From NCBI GenBank assembly GCA_021613335.1, contig JAJTWR010000055.1:62501-126500 (forward strand): a stretch of DNA of 64,000 nucleotides, read 5' to 3'. The translations under genes and the position numbers were made by a program. Every line of letters starts with the position of its first letter. The first letter of the stretch is position 1. The notes below the pieces were generated by a model. It saw nothing but the letters and a program-made list of their open reading frames with translations, did not search any database and was not told the origin of the DNA. Of this stretch, positions 49,001 through 61,400 are shown one piece after another. The DNA is from Whitmania pigra. Lineage: Eukaryota > Annelida > Clitellata > Hirudinida > Haemopidae.

Positions 49001-52000
49001 AATACAACAAAAAACAAGCCTAAATTATATATGTAATCATGTAAATACTAACAATAGAGGGTCAGAGTGATTAATTAAATGTCTTTTAACTTTTTTAACT
49101 AACTTTTTCAAATTTCTGTTTGAGTTTGTCCAAGCTTAAAAATTTTTCTTGTCTCTTTTCCAACGCTGCATCTGCTCGACCACACTTAAAATATTATTAA
49201 AAATTAATAAAATAACAACCGAAGATGCAATTGGATTGGTGATAAAAGTTAATTTAAAAGTTAAAGTTAAAAGATATATATAGAATATATATAAGTTAAG
49301 ATGTATTCTATTTAACCTCAGCTAGTTTTGTTTCAAAATCAACTATGTCTTCAACACTCTTCGTAATGATGTCATCTTTTTCCATTTCTCCAAGACTAAC
49401 GCTCACATTTAGAATGTAGCTCTTTAAAACTTTCAGAATTTTCTCTTTTGATTTTTTATCATAGTAATTATTCGGTAAGCTTAGCTCAGGTCGTATGATC
49501 TTCAAAGCAAATTCATTTCACAAATACATGCACGCAATGTCACATTATTTATATTTTGTTTAATTAAAACATAATATCATTAGTTTTATAAATTTATTTT
49601 CTGATTTTGTCTATTCATTGTTTCGATTATTGTAGTGGACTCACTAGAAGTGTTGGGAATTCAGAAGAATGGTCAAACTTTTGAAGTACCAATCTAAAAA
49701 GTCCTGGCATCCCACACATCTGCAGTCTTATCAAAATTGATAATATATTCTGTTCATTGTCTTTCCATTTAGCACCATCTATTAATGGCCAGCCACCCAA
49801 GTCATTCAAATTGTTCTTCATTGCTTGCAGGCTCTCGACTTCAGCAGTTGCTACAAAATCAAATTTCATACAGAAGTCTTAAATTAATTGATGAAAAATT
49901 ACACAAATACTTGAGTTCATGCAGGATTGATATGTCAGTTTAATTTGTGTTACTGTATTTTCTTCGCTTTCATTAATGGGTTCTTTTAAAATATCTAAAA
50001 AACATTTATTTCCATCATTTTATTTATTTTATTAAAAAAAATGAAGTTCATGAGTAAAAAGGCCTAAAAGAAATATAAGGTGATGCAGGCGGGTAAGAAA
50101 TAAAATTTAATTGTAAGATTTATAATGATAAGATTGTTTCGTGTAACGGCTGAGTATTTGATGATTGCAGGACATTAAATATGTTAACTCGTCAACTGAA
50201 CGAAGTAAACGTCTAACTTTTTAAATTGCTCCAAATTCTTTCATGAACATTCACAAATTCACTTTCCGCATTTGTATCCGGTGGTAATTTCTCTTTCACG
50301 AAGTTACCGCAAGTAAATTGATAGAAATCATCGCAAGGATCTGCGGTGAGGTCTAAGTATTTTAGAAATTCCTGTGCTGAATGAAATCATAATTGCCATT
50401 GTCCAATTGTTTAAATCGCGACTTCGTTTGATTGAAATGGTTCAGTTTTAAAATTAAATTCTATTTTGCAACTTGGAATTGATTTAAAGTTAGAAATCCT
50501 GTTTGGTCATTTTAACATGAAATTTCTAACAAAGATTGCAATAAAGCTTTATATTTTTATGTGAATTTGTATAATAAAAAATATGCATTATGCATTGTGA
50601 GAAACAGAATCGGGGTTAAACATTTAACAATTGACTCACCAGTTTTGGCGCAAATTTCTTCTGTGCATATCTTGGGCACTACAAAATAATTCAGCCAATA
50701 TGCAACTAGGGCTATATTCTAATCTAATTAGGTACTTCGCGAAGGAGGGGCAGAGAATTTATTATATGCATTGCTTGTAATTTAAGACTATTTAGTAATA
50801 TTATTCTTAAATCTAGTCAATAGCAGTAATAAATACTTACGAGAAAATACTGGTAAGTTTAAATACATTTATTATTATTATTATATCTGTGTCTTTGCAT
50901 TAACTTAAAGTAAATTAAAGAAACTAATTTTTGTTGAAATGGTATCGATATGAACTATTTATTATTTTATGACATGTGTAACTCTTTTAAACATTTATTT
51001 CGTAAAAAAATACTAGTTTAGGGGCCATTAGCCGCTAAACTATAAGGCCAGAAATTTTTCTCGACAGTCCTGAATTCATCTTCATGGCGGAATTAGAGAG
51101 GCGGGGAGGATTTTCAAATTTACAGTTAAAATATGAAATTGAACGAGTTACTAGAAAATTATGGGTTGTCCACATTTTAGCTTCATGAGCAGAGTACTTC
51201 CTTAACTATCAAAAATTTCAAGTTTTCTTTATGTTTACAGGCGTTGCTATTTTCTACTTTCTCTTAATTAACATCGTCAAAAACCGTTATCATTAAATAT
51301 ATCAACTAAAAGACGATGAATCGAAAATATATTAAATTTTTCCAGCGAAAAAGAATCGAAAGCGAAATCACAGATCTGGATGCAGGTTAATGAGAATAAA
51401 ACTTTGACTAAATATATTATTCAATTTGAAAATAAAAAACTTGAAACATTTCTTTTAATACAATTTTGTAAAAGTTCAAAAATAAATTAATGAACAAAAT
51501 GGCTGCAAAATATCATCCGTTTTGTATTTGTATCAGCGAGCGGTATAGAGGTGACCTTAAGAAGTCTAGGTTTCCGCATTTAGCTCACTCTACTGATCAG
51601 ACATTAATAAGCTTGTAAAATTCACCTCTTATCCTCCTTCTAAGGCTCAATTTCAAAGTAATTGAGAGATTGACATGGGGGCTGAGATCTTCATCGCCTG
51701 TAATTTACACCAATCGTTTCATGTTTAAAACGCGATTAAATCAACTAAATAATTAAATGAATCAGTCATCATCTATTTTCGTAGCACTCGTTTCTTGTTA
51801 AAATTAAATATAAATTCTCTCACGAGTTATATTATGTCATTTAACAGTCAGACTACATAATTTAAAAAGTATGCTAAACCGCAACTCATTAATTTCACAG
51901 AACCATAAAAAAAGCATAACAGCAACGTAATTGATTGACTCCGTAATGAGTTAATTTAATTAGATGAATAACAGTAAAACTCTTGCACAAACCTTGGATA

Positions 52001-52057
52001 ATTGGAATGAATAAGCAAGTCAAGAGTATGCCTAAATAAGCCATGGCTTGGAACATA
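46038..52057 (-). CDS. M13 zinc metallopeptidase, tandem copy B, with altered substrate-binding motif
   Basis: Exon 1 (52055-52057 inward) encodes [16 protein letters not shown], a clear signal peptide. Next come [11 protein letters not shown] (~50670), [14 protein letters not shown] (~50310), a [11 protein letters not shown] exon (~49790), [20 protein letters not shown] (~48420), [18 protein letters not shown] (~47400), [12 protein letters not shown] (~47240), [16 protein letters not shown] (~46920), DPHSPSKFR (~46280) and the end CRIW at 46038. The zinc site and catalytic Glu are intact. The NAFY motif that holds the peptide backbone reads KRFY here ([16 protein letters not shown], ~47530), so both Asn and Ala are lost. 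Substrate handling should differ, or the protein may be a non-cutting binder. A SINE lies in an intron at 46.6 kb. Confidence 0.83.
46570..46735 (-). repeat. tRNA-derived SINE, best copy
   Basis: On the minus strand: a B-box-like GTTCGAAACC, then GCGCTATATAGATGG, and a 3' end GCGCCTCTGACGCTATGCAT...TATATAAAT. That end resembles the last 40 bases of the LINE at 62 kb (GCGCCTCTGACGCTACGCAC...TTTATAAAT), as expected of a SINE that uses the LINE's reverse transcriptase. Confidence 0.65.
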
Positions 52058-53584
52058 GTGGAACGAGAAAGACTATATAAAAAAATTGTATAAGTTAATG
52101 AGTAATGTAACTTCTCGTTGTGTTATGCCACCTCACGTCCAATTTAAATCCGAATAATTTTTGAGTAACAATAATCAATAATCATTTTGCCGATATCGGT
52201 TTTATTATAATTTTGTTTCAAATTTTAATCCAATTAAGTCTCGAATGCTGCAAAAGTTTTAAGTTTTCCTTGTCTTTTTGCTAAAAAAAAAACCCAACAG
52301 ATATTGAAATGATGAAAAAATACTCCAAAGATTAGTAGGCCCTATTTAACAAACAAAAAAAATTATGATGAGTCACAAGCAATAACCACAGAAATAAAAT
52401 AAGTATTTATTTATTTATTATTACTTATTATAAGTATGTGTTTATATTTACCCGAAAAAGTTAATTTGGTGAATTAATAATTAATACACTATACAGATTT
52501 TAAATAAACAACCACGATCAATTCAAAAACGAAATTAAGTACAATTTTTTGCTTCGTCAAACTTTCAAATAATTCCCCAGTGATAACTCCAAACATGAAT
52601 GATATCAACCTGATTGATTGAGTGAGACGAAATGCGAAGAGTGACCCGTCAAAATAGCCAAAGTTAAAATAGCCCCGCCAATACATCCCCGTCAATGTAT
52701 CTTTAAAAAAAAAGTAATATATATATGAGATGAATACATTAACCGAAAACTGATTTCAAATTTGATTAAACGAAAATAGTGGTTCAATGTTTTGAGTTTA
52801 ATTGGTATCAGGGAATTTCATTAAGTGGGAGATTTATCGTTTAAAATAATGTTAGAATTCCGGCTACTTCCTCAGTCATGGACTTCTCAAGTTAATATTT
52901 AATGTAAATTATCGGTTGTTAAGCAACATGTGAATCTGCACAAAGACAATCGACACTTTGAGAATTTACTGGACACTCATTACGTCATGTCGGTTCCTTT
53001 GATCGTCTAATTTTGATTCTTCCCTGAGTTCCGCTTGCAATGTGAATTGGGTTTGATTTGGAATTGGAATTTGGATTTAATCTATCTTATCGACTAACGT
53101 ACAACTTACTCGATCCACACAAAGTGATTCACCTTACCACACACTCGAAGTGTGAATGAAAGACTTGAAATATTATTTACTTTTTTTGATTACATTTACA
53201 AATTTATTCTTATTTTTACAAGGGTATCGTTTCGCTTCAATTTTAGGATATTTAGACTAGTTTATCAACCCAGCATTAAACAAATTTTGTTGTTTTTTCG
53301 TATTAGTTCAATTGAGAATACAAAACAAATAAAATTTTGACCATCTTTTAGCGACATTTTGAATTTTAGGTGAATTTAAAAGATTATAACACAAAAACTA
53401 ACGAATGTAATCGGATGAAACTTTTTATAAATTTAGACCATGATAGTAAAAACTAATTGATTATTGATTAGATATGTTTAGTTTTCAAAATATTTAATCT
53501 CAAAAAGTGGAATTATTACAAAAATTTCTAATATTTTGAACTGCATTCTTCAGCCACGAATCACAAAATTGTTATATTTTTTAA
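52058..53584. other. AT-rich intergenic stretch, nothing recognised
   Basis: It lies upstream of peptidase B. The minus-strand frame at 52489-52695 has no family motif or splice partner. No repeat shared with the rest of the window was noticed. Confidence 0.5.
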
Positions 53585-55210
53585 TAGGTTACAGTTAAGC
53601 AAACAAATCCGCCAAATAGTAATGCTCTATCTCATTTACAACATTAGTTACGACCAGTGATGGGCGAATCAAATCGCGATTTAGGCAAGGTTGCGATTCG
53701 ATTTGAACATTGTTGGATTCGATTTTGGCCTCAGTGATTTTGATTCGATTAGATTTGCCTTTTTTTTTAATTCGATTTGAAAAAGCAAATCGAATTATTG
53801 AAATAAAGATGGTTATATATTTTTAATTTTGTAAAGGGCCCTTAGTTGAAAGTTCAGGTTTTGCCTCTTTTATGAGAATTGTGGATCAAAATTTTGTTAT
53901 CCCAAGTAGAAGGACTATAAATAGAAAATTAACTGGTGTATTGCAGACATTAAGAGACAATTTAAAGAATGAAATTGAACTACTAATTATAATAATAATT
54001 TGAGCGTCAGATGTGTACATGCTTCAACAGATTTGTGGAGCAAAATTACACTACTTTGACTTTTGACTTTGATTATTTGTGCAGCTTTGGAGAAAATACT
54101 GTCAGAGTATGGGTTGCAGAGCATTGACATTGGATATGTTGTTACTGACAATGCCAGAAACATGCTCAAAGCATTCACAATATTTTCCGAGGAAGCTGCC
54201 AGGTTTGCCTTTGATCAAAAGGAAAATAAAAGTCAAATTAGAGAACGTGATGAGGCTTCAGAGCCATTGAATGATACTGATGAAATTTCAGAGTTTTTGT
54301 CAGATGAAAATTTCGATGACAATGAGGATATTCTTCAGGACAATCATGTTTTAGGAACAACCCATCGACTTCCATGTTTTGCACATACCTTGCAGCTAGC
54401 TGTTAAAGATGCACTAAAAACTGTTCCTTTAGCAGAGAACATTTTAAACGAAAGCAGCGCTGTAGTTGTTTTCTTCCGCAGGTCACTATACTGAAAGGAA
54501 GTTGTTCCAGAAAAAATCAGATGGTTTGACTTTGTTAGCCGCTGTGCCTACCAGATGGAACTCCAATCTGATAATGCTAAGAAGATTATCTCAAGCTGCA
54601 GTATGGAAGGCTGTTAATGAAACTCTAGTTAAAGCCAAGAAAGTCAAATGCAGCTCAGGTGCACGTGTCCCTCGAATCACAGTTTCACATTCTTTGCTGC
54701 TTGAGCTTGTCTCTTTACTTGAGCCATTTGAAGAAGCAACACAGGTGCTGCAAGGTGATGGACTCAAACTGGGTTTTAATGATTTTTTTAAACGGTAATA
54801 AAACTGTAAAAATGTTGGCTGTTAATATCATTGTGTTTTGCTCGAAAAAATTTGCGAAGATAGGGCAGCAGTAAATTTTGGAATATTTGATTCGATTTGG
54901 GATTTGGGCATTTGGGATTTGATTCTATTTAGAATTTTTTGATTCTCTTTGAGATTTGGTTGTTGAGATTTGACCATTGAAATTCGATTCGATTTTTGCC
55001 CATCACTGGTTACGACACATTATGTCCGGTCGATTTTCGAAAAAATCAAAATTCGAAAAGTGGGATGACCAGGTAAGAACGGTAAAATATTCTAAAATAT
55101 TTGTCATATCTAATCAATATTTTTATTTCCCCAATACATGGACCCCTATTTGTTGTGTCAAAATGTAATTTTTTTGAAATACTTTGGTAGGGGCTGAGTT
55201 CATTTGATCT
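53585..55210 (-). repeat. Dispersed repeat R3, copy split by a hAT insertion
   Basis: With the hAT element removed, the flanks form one unit that is the reverse complement of 63150-63430, including GCTCTATCTCATTTACAACA on one side and GAGTTCATTTGATC on the other. The 57.6-57.87-kb copy is related. No coding content. Confidence 0.75.
53655..55008 (+). mobile_element. hAT DNA transposon, 1354 bases, with perfect TIRs and 8-bp target duplication
   Basis: The ends are CAGTGATGGGC and GCCCATCACTG (11 bp perfect). The flanking 8-bp duplication is GTTACGAC at 53647-53654 and 55009-55016. ATTCGATTT-type motifs repeat many times just inside both ends, as in transposase-binding subterminal regions. 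Inside are pieces of a BED-type hAT transposase: RTINRKL, then IDIGYVVTDNARNMLKAF, an acidic stretch, THRLPCFAHTLQLAVKDAL and VPTRWNSNLIMLRRLSQA. There are frame breaks at about 54060 and 54470, and the dimerisation domain is missing, so it cannot move on its own. It is inserted in repeat R3. Confidence 0.92.
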
Positions 55211-55464
55211 GACACAGGCGAAAATACTTTATTTTAAATAATAATTTATGGAGGAGATGAATTTTTTAAAACATATTTTTACTAAATAAGACTGTTTTGT
55301 AAAACTCAAAAACAAGACAGACTAAACAAATTAATCGTAAGTGAGTCAAGGTAACACCTATTAAAAAAGATACTGATGAAATGAATAATTGCTCAGTTAA
55401 CAGTCACCGAAATTTGTAAATAATGATTTCAACACTGTGAACTAAATTATCCAGCCTCGTCATA

Positions 55465-58400
55465 TCACCAAATTCTGCATCTCTTGCTTAAAGTCATTTC
55501 TGACTCACGCTTGCAATGGAATGCAGTCGAAAACTCTATCATATTCTTCAGAGGCATATTAACTCTGTTTTAATGAAATATAATAATTAAAATAAAGAAA
55601 ATAGACAGACACCCATCAAATTGATCATAAAAGTTAAACCTGAATATATTTGGTGAATGGAGATTAGTTTTGAGACTTTGGATGGCACTTTTAGGGGTTT
55701 GTTTCTGGCAGTAATTCTTTGGATCAATTTTTAAGAATTAAATATATTAATATAATTTATTAAAACAGATTAGACTTAGTTAATCTAAGTCAGGGGTATT
55801 TACCCTCGCATAGGATATAAAAAACATTTGCTCAGAATTGTATGTAAGTCCAATAAGTTGTTTTTCTTCACCATTCGCTCTTAGCCAATTCTTGTAGGCC
55901 TTAAAATTGTGATAACAAATCTTGACCAAGTTGAATTAAGCGTTAATCTTTGGTTATCGTTACAAAATTATTTTTGACCATTTTAGATAGAACGAAGAAT
56001 AATTAATTTGGTTAAATATATGCAATTATTGTTTGACACAAAAAAGATCAGAATTACATAAAGTTCACCAGCAAAATTTATAGAAAGCAATCAGCTACTA
56101 ATTGAGTCAATTTAGAAAGTATGAGTGAAAGAATGCTCTAATAAACATTATTTTGGAAAATTTATTTTCTATTAATATGAGACTAAATAGTCACCATATG
56201 TGCAATGCGTAATCCTCCAGAATCAGCAATATTTTCGCGTAGTGTTAAACTTCCATTTACCTGAAGAAAATCAAATAAGTTACTATTGCTGGAATTATTT
56301 GAATATCAATAGTGACCTTTTTATTAATCTGCTTCAATGTCAGATCGTTATATTGACGAATAAAACATTCACTTTTAGTTGCAAATATTTTTCTTTCTTC
56401 ATTTTTCCACCAGTTACTCGTTGAATCCTTTGAATCTAAATGTTCGTGAAAAAGATTAACTTTCAACTTAAACACGTTTTGTTCGCTAAGCATCGAACCA
56501 GTATTGTCGAATCCATGGATTATTTCATGTCCTATGATTGAGCCGATGCCACCAAAATTTAAATACCTTGACAAGAATATATTTAAAAACGAATAATTTT
56601 AGAGACTTTTTAAGAAACAAAGCAATTTTTTAGATTTGTAAGAATTACACCTACATCTGATATGACTCCGAATATAAAGGAATTGCCAGGATACCGGCTG
56701 GAAACACTGAAAATCAGATATTATGTTACATAAGAGTCGTAACATTGTCAGATTATTCTTAATTAATATTTACCTATTCTATTAAATCGGTAATCATAAA
56801 AGGCGTTAACCATTGCAATTGGCACACGAGCCCTTAGAATTAAAATGAAAAAACAACAATTTATTTAAGAATTTTTTTAATCACATCAATATTTTATATC
56901 ATTCCTAGCAACACAACATTAGGGTTCCACTCAAAATAAATTTTTTTTTTTTTGTGCCTCCACCCTCCAAATGTGTTTGTAACATACGAAAAAGAAAGTG
57001 CTTCAACTTTTTATGTATTCTGTTGAAATTTACTGATCGCTCAACGCTGACACAGTTTTTATGTGATTAAGTTGAATTGCTGGCCAATAATTTCTTCAAA
57101 AATCAACGATTCAACGCAATAATTTTATTTTAAATGTCTTGAGTTGCTAGAACCCCATTGAACTTTTTAATTAAAGCTGTTCTTAAATCAAAACTGCAGT
57201 TCAACAATCATAGCTGACTTCATCTGAGTCAGAGAATGCTAAACCAACTAGGACTTCATTTATATACCACATATGTCCAGAAAATTACTTAATTACACAT
57301 TAGCTACAATTTCATTTATTTGTTTGTAGCTTTCTAACTCACAAAATATGAGCAGATCATCTGTGGAGCAGTTGAAACACATGGAAATGTAAAATAAATA
57401 TAAATTATATAATAATAAAATGTTTGCAATGTCATAATGTCGGACCATATTTATTTACTAAACTCAGCCCATGCCGATTCATGACCATTCGTGTACCTAT
57501 TATCAGACATGATTTTTTACTGTTAGGGCTTATCAAAATTTAATTGGTATAACATATTTATTATATAGAAAATATATTATCATTATTCGAAGTATATTTT
57601 ATTATTATTAATGATAAATAAAACAAAGTAAACCATATTTTATACGAAATGACAAAAGTTATGCTTACATCAGAGGAGATTGACGATTTGCGATTCAGAT
57701 CTGGAAGTAAATTCCTAACGGCCAAACATAATGTGCCATAACTAATGTTGTAAATGAGATAGAGCAATAATATTTACGAGATTTGTTTGACAAACTTTAA
57801 CCTATTAAATAATAAAAAAAATTAATAATATGTTGAAATTGTTTTCAAAATTGATTGAGTTCATTTGATCTGACCCTAAAGAGAAATTGAAGGGTGAAAG
57901 TACTTGGACCTGAATACTTACACTTGAGCCCCATTGCTCACAGATTTCTAATTGTCTTAGAATTAATCACATGAAATATGTGAGGGGTACAAAACAAATA
58001 TTTTAATTTAAAATGTCGCTTATATAAAAAGCCTGTCTAGTTGTGGTAATTTCTGATTTGTTGTACTGGATACAGCAGTTTTCATTTCTTTACGGCTAAC
58101 AATTGTTATCTTACAAATGTGAAATTTTATGGAAAAAAGCCCCCATGATATTTAATTTAGCTAAATCTAACAACCATTATTTAAAAAAAATTATGAATAT
58201 TAAGTCTAACGAATCTCGAGTAATTGGAGTTCTTAGTGATTTCAAATGTTGCTTCATTTTCATAAATCGCATCATGTGAAAGATTTCCACGAATGTCTTT
58301 TCGCTGAAATTCATCTAATGAAAATATAAGCGGGTTTATCATTTTAATCTGTTTTCCAGACTGTTCTAGTATTCGAGCCTGAATCTCGAAGTAGTTAAGA

Positions 58401-61400
58401 AAATATTACTCACCCCATTAAATTCTTCATCCAGCAATTGTACATTCTCCAAATAATCTGGATAACCGACATCTTCTTTCATGTCTTCCAACTAAAAATT
58501 AATCACCAATTTCAATTTTTATTTAGCGACAAACATTTTTTAATTGAGAATTCACAATATTAATTAGATGAAATAACCTTTTTTATCGCTTGTTTTTTTG
58601 TTTCTGGAGTTAGCCACTTTTGTTTAGATATCAATTTTGCATAGGCCTTTTTCAGATGTGATATTAAATCTAAGACCTATTAGGTAATTTTAACTTTATT
58701 TTTATCGTTATTATTATTATTATTATTGTTATCATTGCTATTATATAGACCATATATTATCAATATTATGATATATCCTGAAAGCTATTAAACAAATATT
58801 TTTCCAGCTGGCTTTCCAGACTTGAATCCCATTTCAAACGTGTGAGAACTGCTTGCTAGGGAGGTACACTTCAAAAGGAACTGAAAAACGCCTTGTGGCA
58901 AGTTAGCTTTTCGCTCGGCGTTGGTGTGGTTATTATCGCTCGCTGGCGAAAACACACCGCGTGTTTTTGTGTTTTTCGCTGTTTTCTCGGATTATAGTCA
59001 GGCCAAGCAAAGAATCGGCCTGGTTAACACATGGCTCTACTTGGTTCATACACTCGAGAAGAACTTCTGTCTCTTCTCCCCCACTCAATAGAAGGTTTGA
59101 AAGTCAGCAGAGCGGTGAGAAAAATGTTATTTTCTCATAAAGTATGGAGCTCTTGACGAGTTCGTTCTGCAAAGTTACAACTTCTAAGCCAAGCCTGTAG
59201 ATGCCAAGCCAATTTGAAATTTGGCCTACTTAATTCAAGATCGGCTGTTAAAAAGGCCGCCCTCATTAAAGACAGCATGCATGATGGGGCGTTTGACGTC
59301 TTCGTTTTGACTGAAACTTGGATACCGTCCGACGCCCCTGGATGCATCATGCATAGTCTCGCTCCTGACAGCTTCATCACCGTTCATCAACACCGTGGAT
59401 CTTCAAACGACAAGCGCGGAGGTGGCATAGCTGTCATTCACCGTCATGAATTGAAGTCCACCAACATCGTATCTCCTGCTCATGCTGAATTCGAAGGCCT
59501 CCACCTCAAGTTCAACAATCGCAAGACATCATTCATCATATCATCCTTATATCGTCCACCTGGCCCCGTCACGTCATCTTTCTTAAAAGAGTTTGAAGAC
59601 CTCATCGAGTTTATTTCTTCCCACAACCTACCCTTCATCATTTGTGGAGACCTCAACGCCGCTGGTTCAGGTACCATCATTGATGAACATCTAGAAAAAC
59701 TGATCGACTCCCATGGACTCATCCAACATGTAACTTCTCCAACTCACTCCAAAGGCCACACGCTAGATCTGCTCATCACCCCATTATCACACGATAGCCT
59801 CGTCTCAAGTATAGAAATAAAGGAAGTCACCTACTCTGATCATCATCTCATCTCCTGCAATATCTCCGTTGACAAACCTCCCCCCTCCACCCGTATCATT
59901 CAGAGTAGCCTCAGAAGAATCGACTTGGACATTTTTGAGGAAGACCTTCTTCGCCTTTCTGAAGAACTCCTAATCAGCGATCTCGACACTGACGGCTTCG
60001 CCACACAGGTCCATAAATCTCTAGAGGAGCTCCTCGACAGACACGCCCCAATCAGGAAGTTTTCCATTCGTGTCGGTCACCATCCTAATTACCAGCTCTC
60101 TCATGAAGCAATCGAGGCAAAGAAAAACTGCCGGCGCTTGGAACGTCGCTATCTTCGTCAACGCAATGACGCCGCCAGGCAACTCTACAAGTCTGCCAAG
60201 GAAACAGCCAAGATTGCAATCCTAAACTCAAGGGCCTCCTCCATCAAGGAAGAACTCAAGTCTGATGTAAATCCCCGTTCCATGTGGCGCTCTCTTCACA
60301 AATTGCTTCACAGCCGTCCTCCTCAATATTATACCGACGATGAGTGCTCAAACTTGGTCAATTCTTTTAACTCTTTTTTCATCTCAAAGATTACCAAAAT
60401 CCACGAATCAATCGCCAACACCCTCGCCTCATCAACCATCTCATCTTTTCCAGCCAGGCAATTCTCAGGCACCCCAATCTCGGTCCTAAAACCTGTGTCT
60501 TCGGAAGAGGTTCTCAAGCTTATTCACTCACTGCCCAATAAGTCATCTCCTCTCGATACTCTTCCTACTCCTCTTCTCAAGAAATTCGCTCTAATTCTAT
60601 CCCCAATCCTCTCTAAACTAGCAAACCTATCTTTCAGTACTGGCACTTTTCCGTCCATATTCAAGAGGGCCCAAGTCCTTCCCCTTCTAAAAAAGCCAAG
60701 CCTTGATCCAAGCTCGCCTACCAATTATAGACCCATCTCCAACCTTTCTACCATGTCAAAACTGCTAGAAAGACTCATTCTTTCCAGAATCCGACCTCAC
60801 ATTACAGCATTCTCTAACTTCTCTTCTCTCCAATCTGCCTACAGAAACAGCCCTTTCACACATCTTTAACAATCTCACCGACATCTGTGGCAAGGGCAAC
60901 TGCGCTGGGATGGTCGGACTCGATCTCTCGGCTGCCTTTGATACCATAAACCACCAGATATTATTGGAGAGACTTCAGTCTGACTTTGGAATCAATGGCC
61001 TAGCACTCTCCTGGCTACAATCTTACCTTTCCAACCAATATGTAAAACTAGGCGATTACTCCTCCCCTCCAGTTGAACTACTCGCCGGTGTTCCTCAAGG
61101 CTCTGTCTTGGGACCTTTGCTTTTCACAACCTATACTTCACCTTTGTCTAACATTATTCTTAACTTCAACATATCCTTCCATCAATACGCCGATGACACA
61201 AGTCTTTGCTCTATTCTTTCCAGCCATAACATCACAGATCAACTCGAGAATTTGAGGAAGTGCACGGATGCCATCAATGATTGGCATCTCGTTAACTTTC
61301 TCCAACTGAATCCTCAGAAATCTGAAATTATGTTTATTGGCACACCCACTCGCCTCAAAACTCTGTCGCCTCCTCTTTCTATAAGCATCGCTGGCACCCT

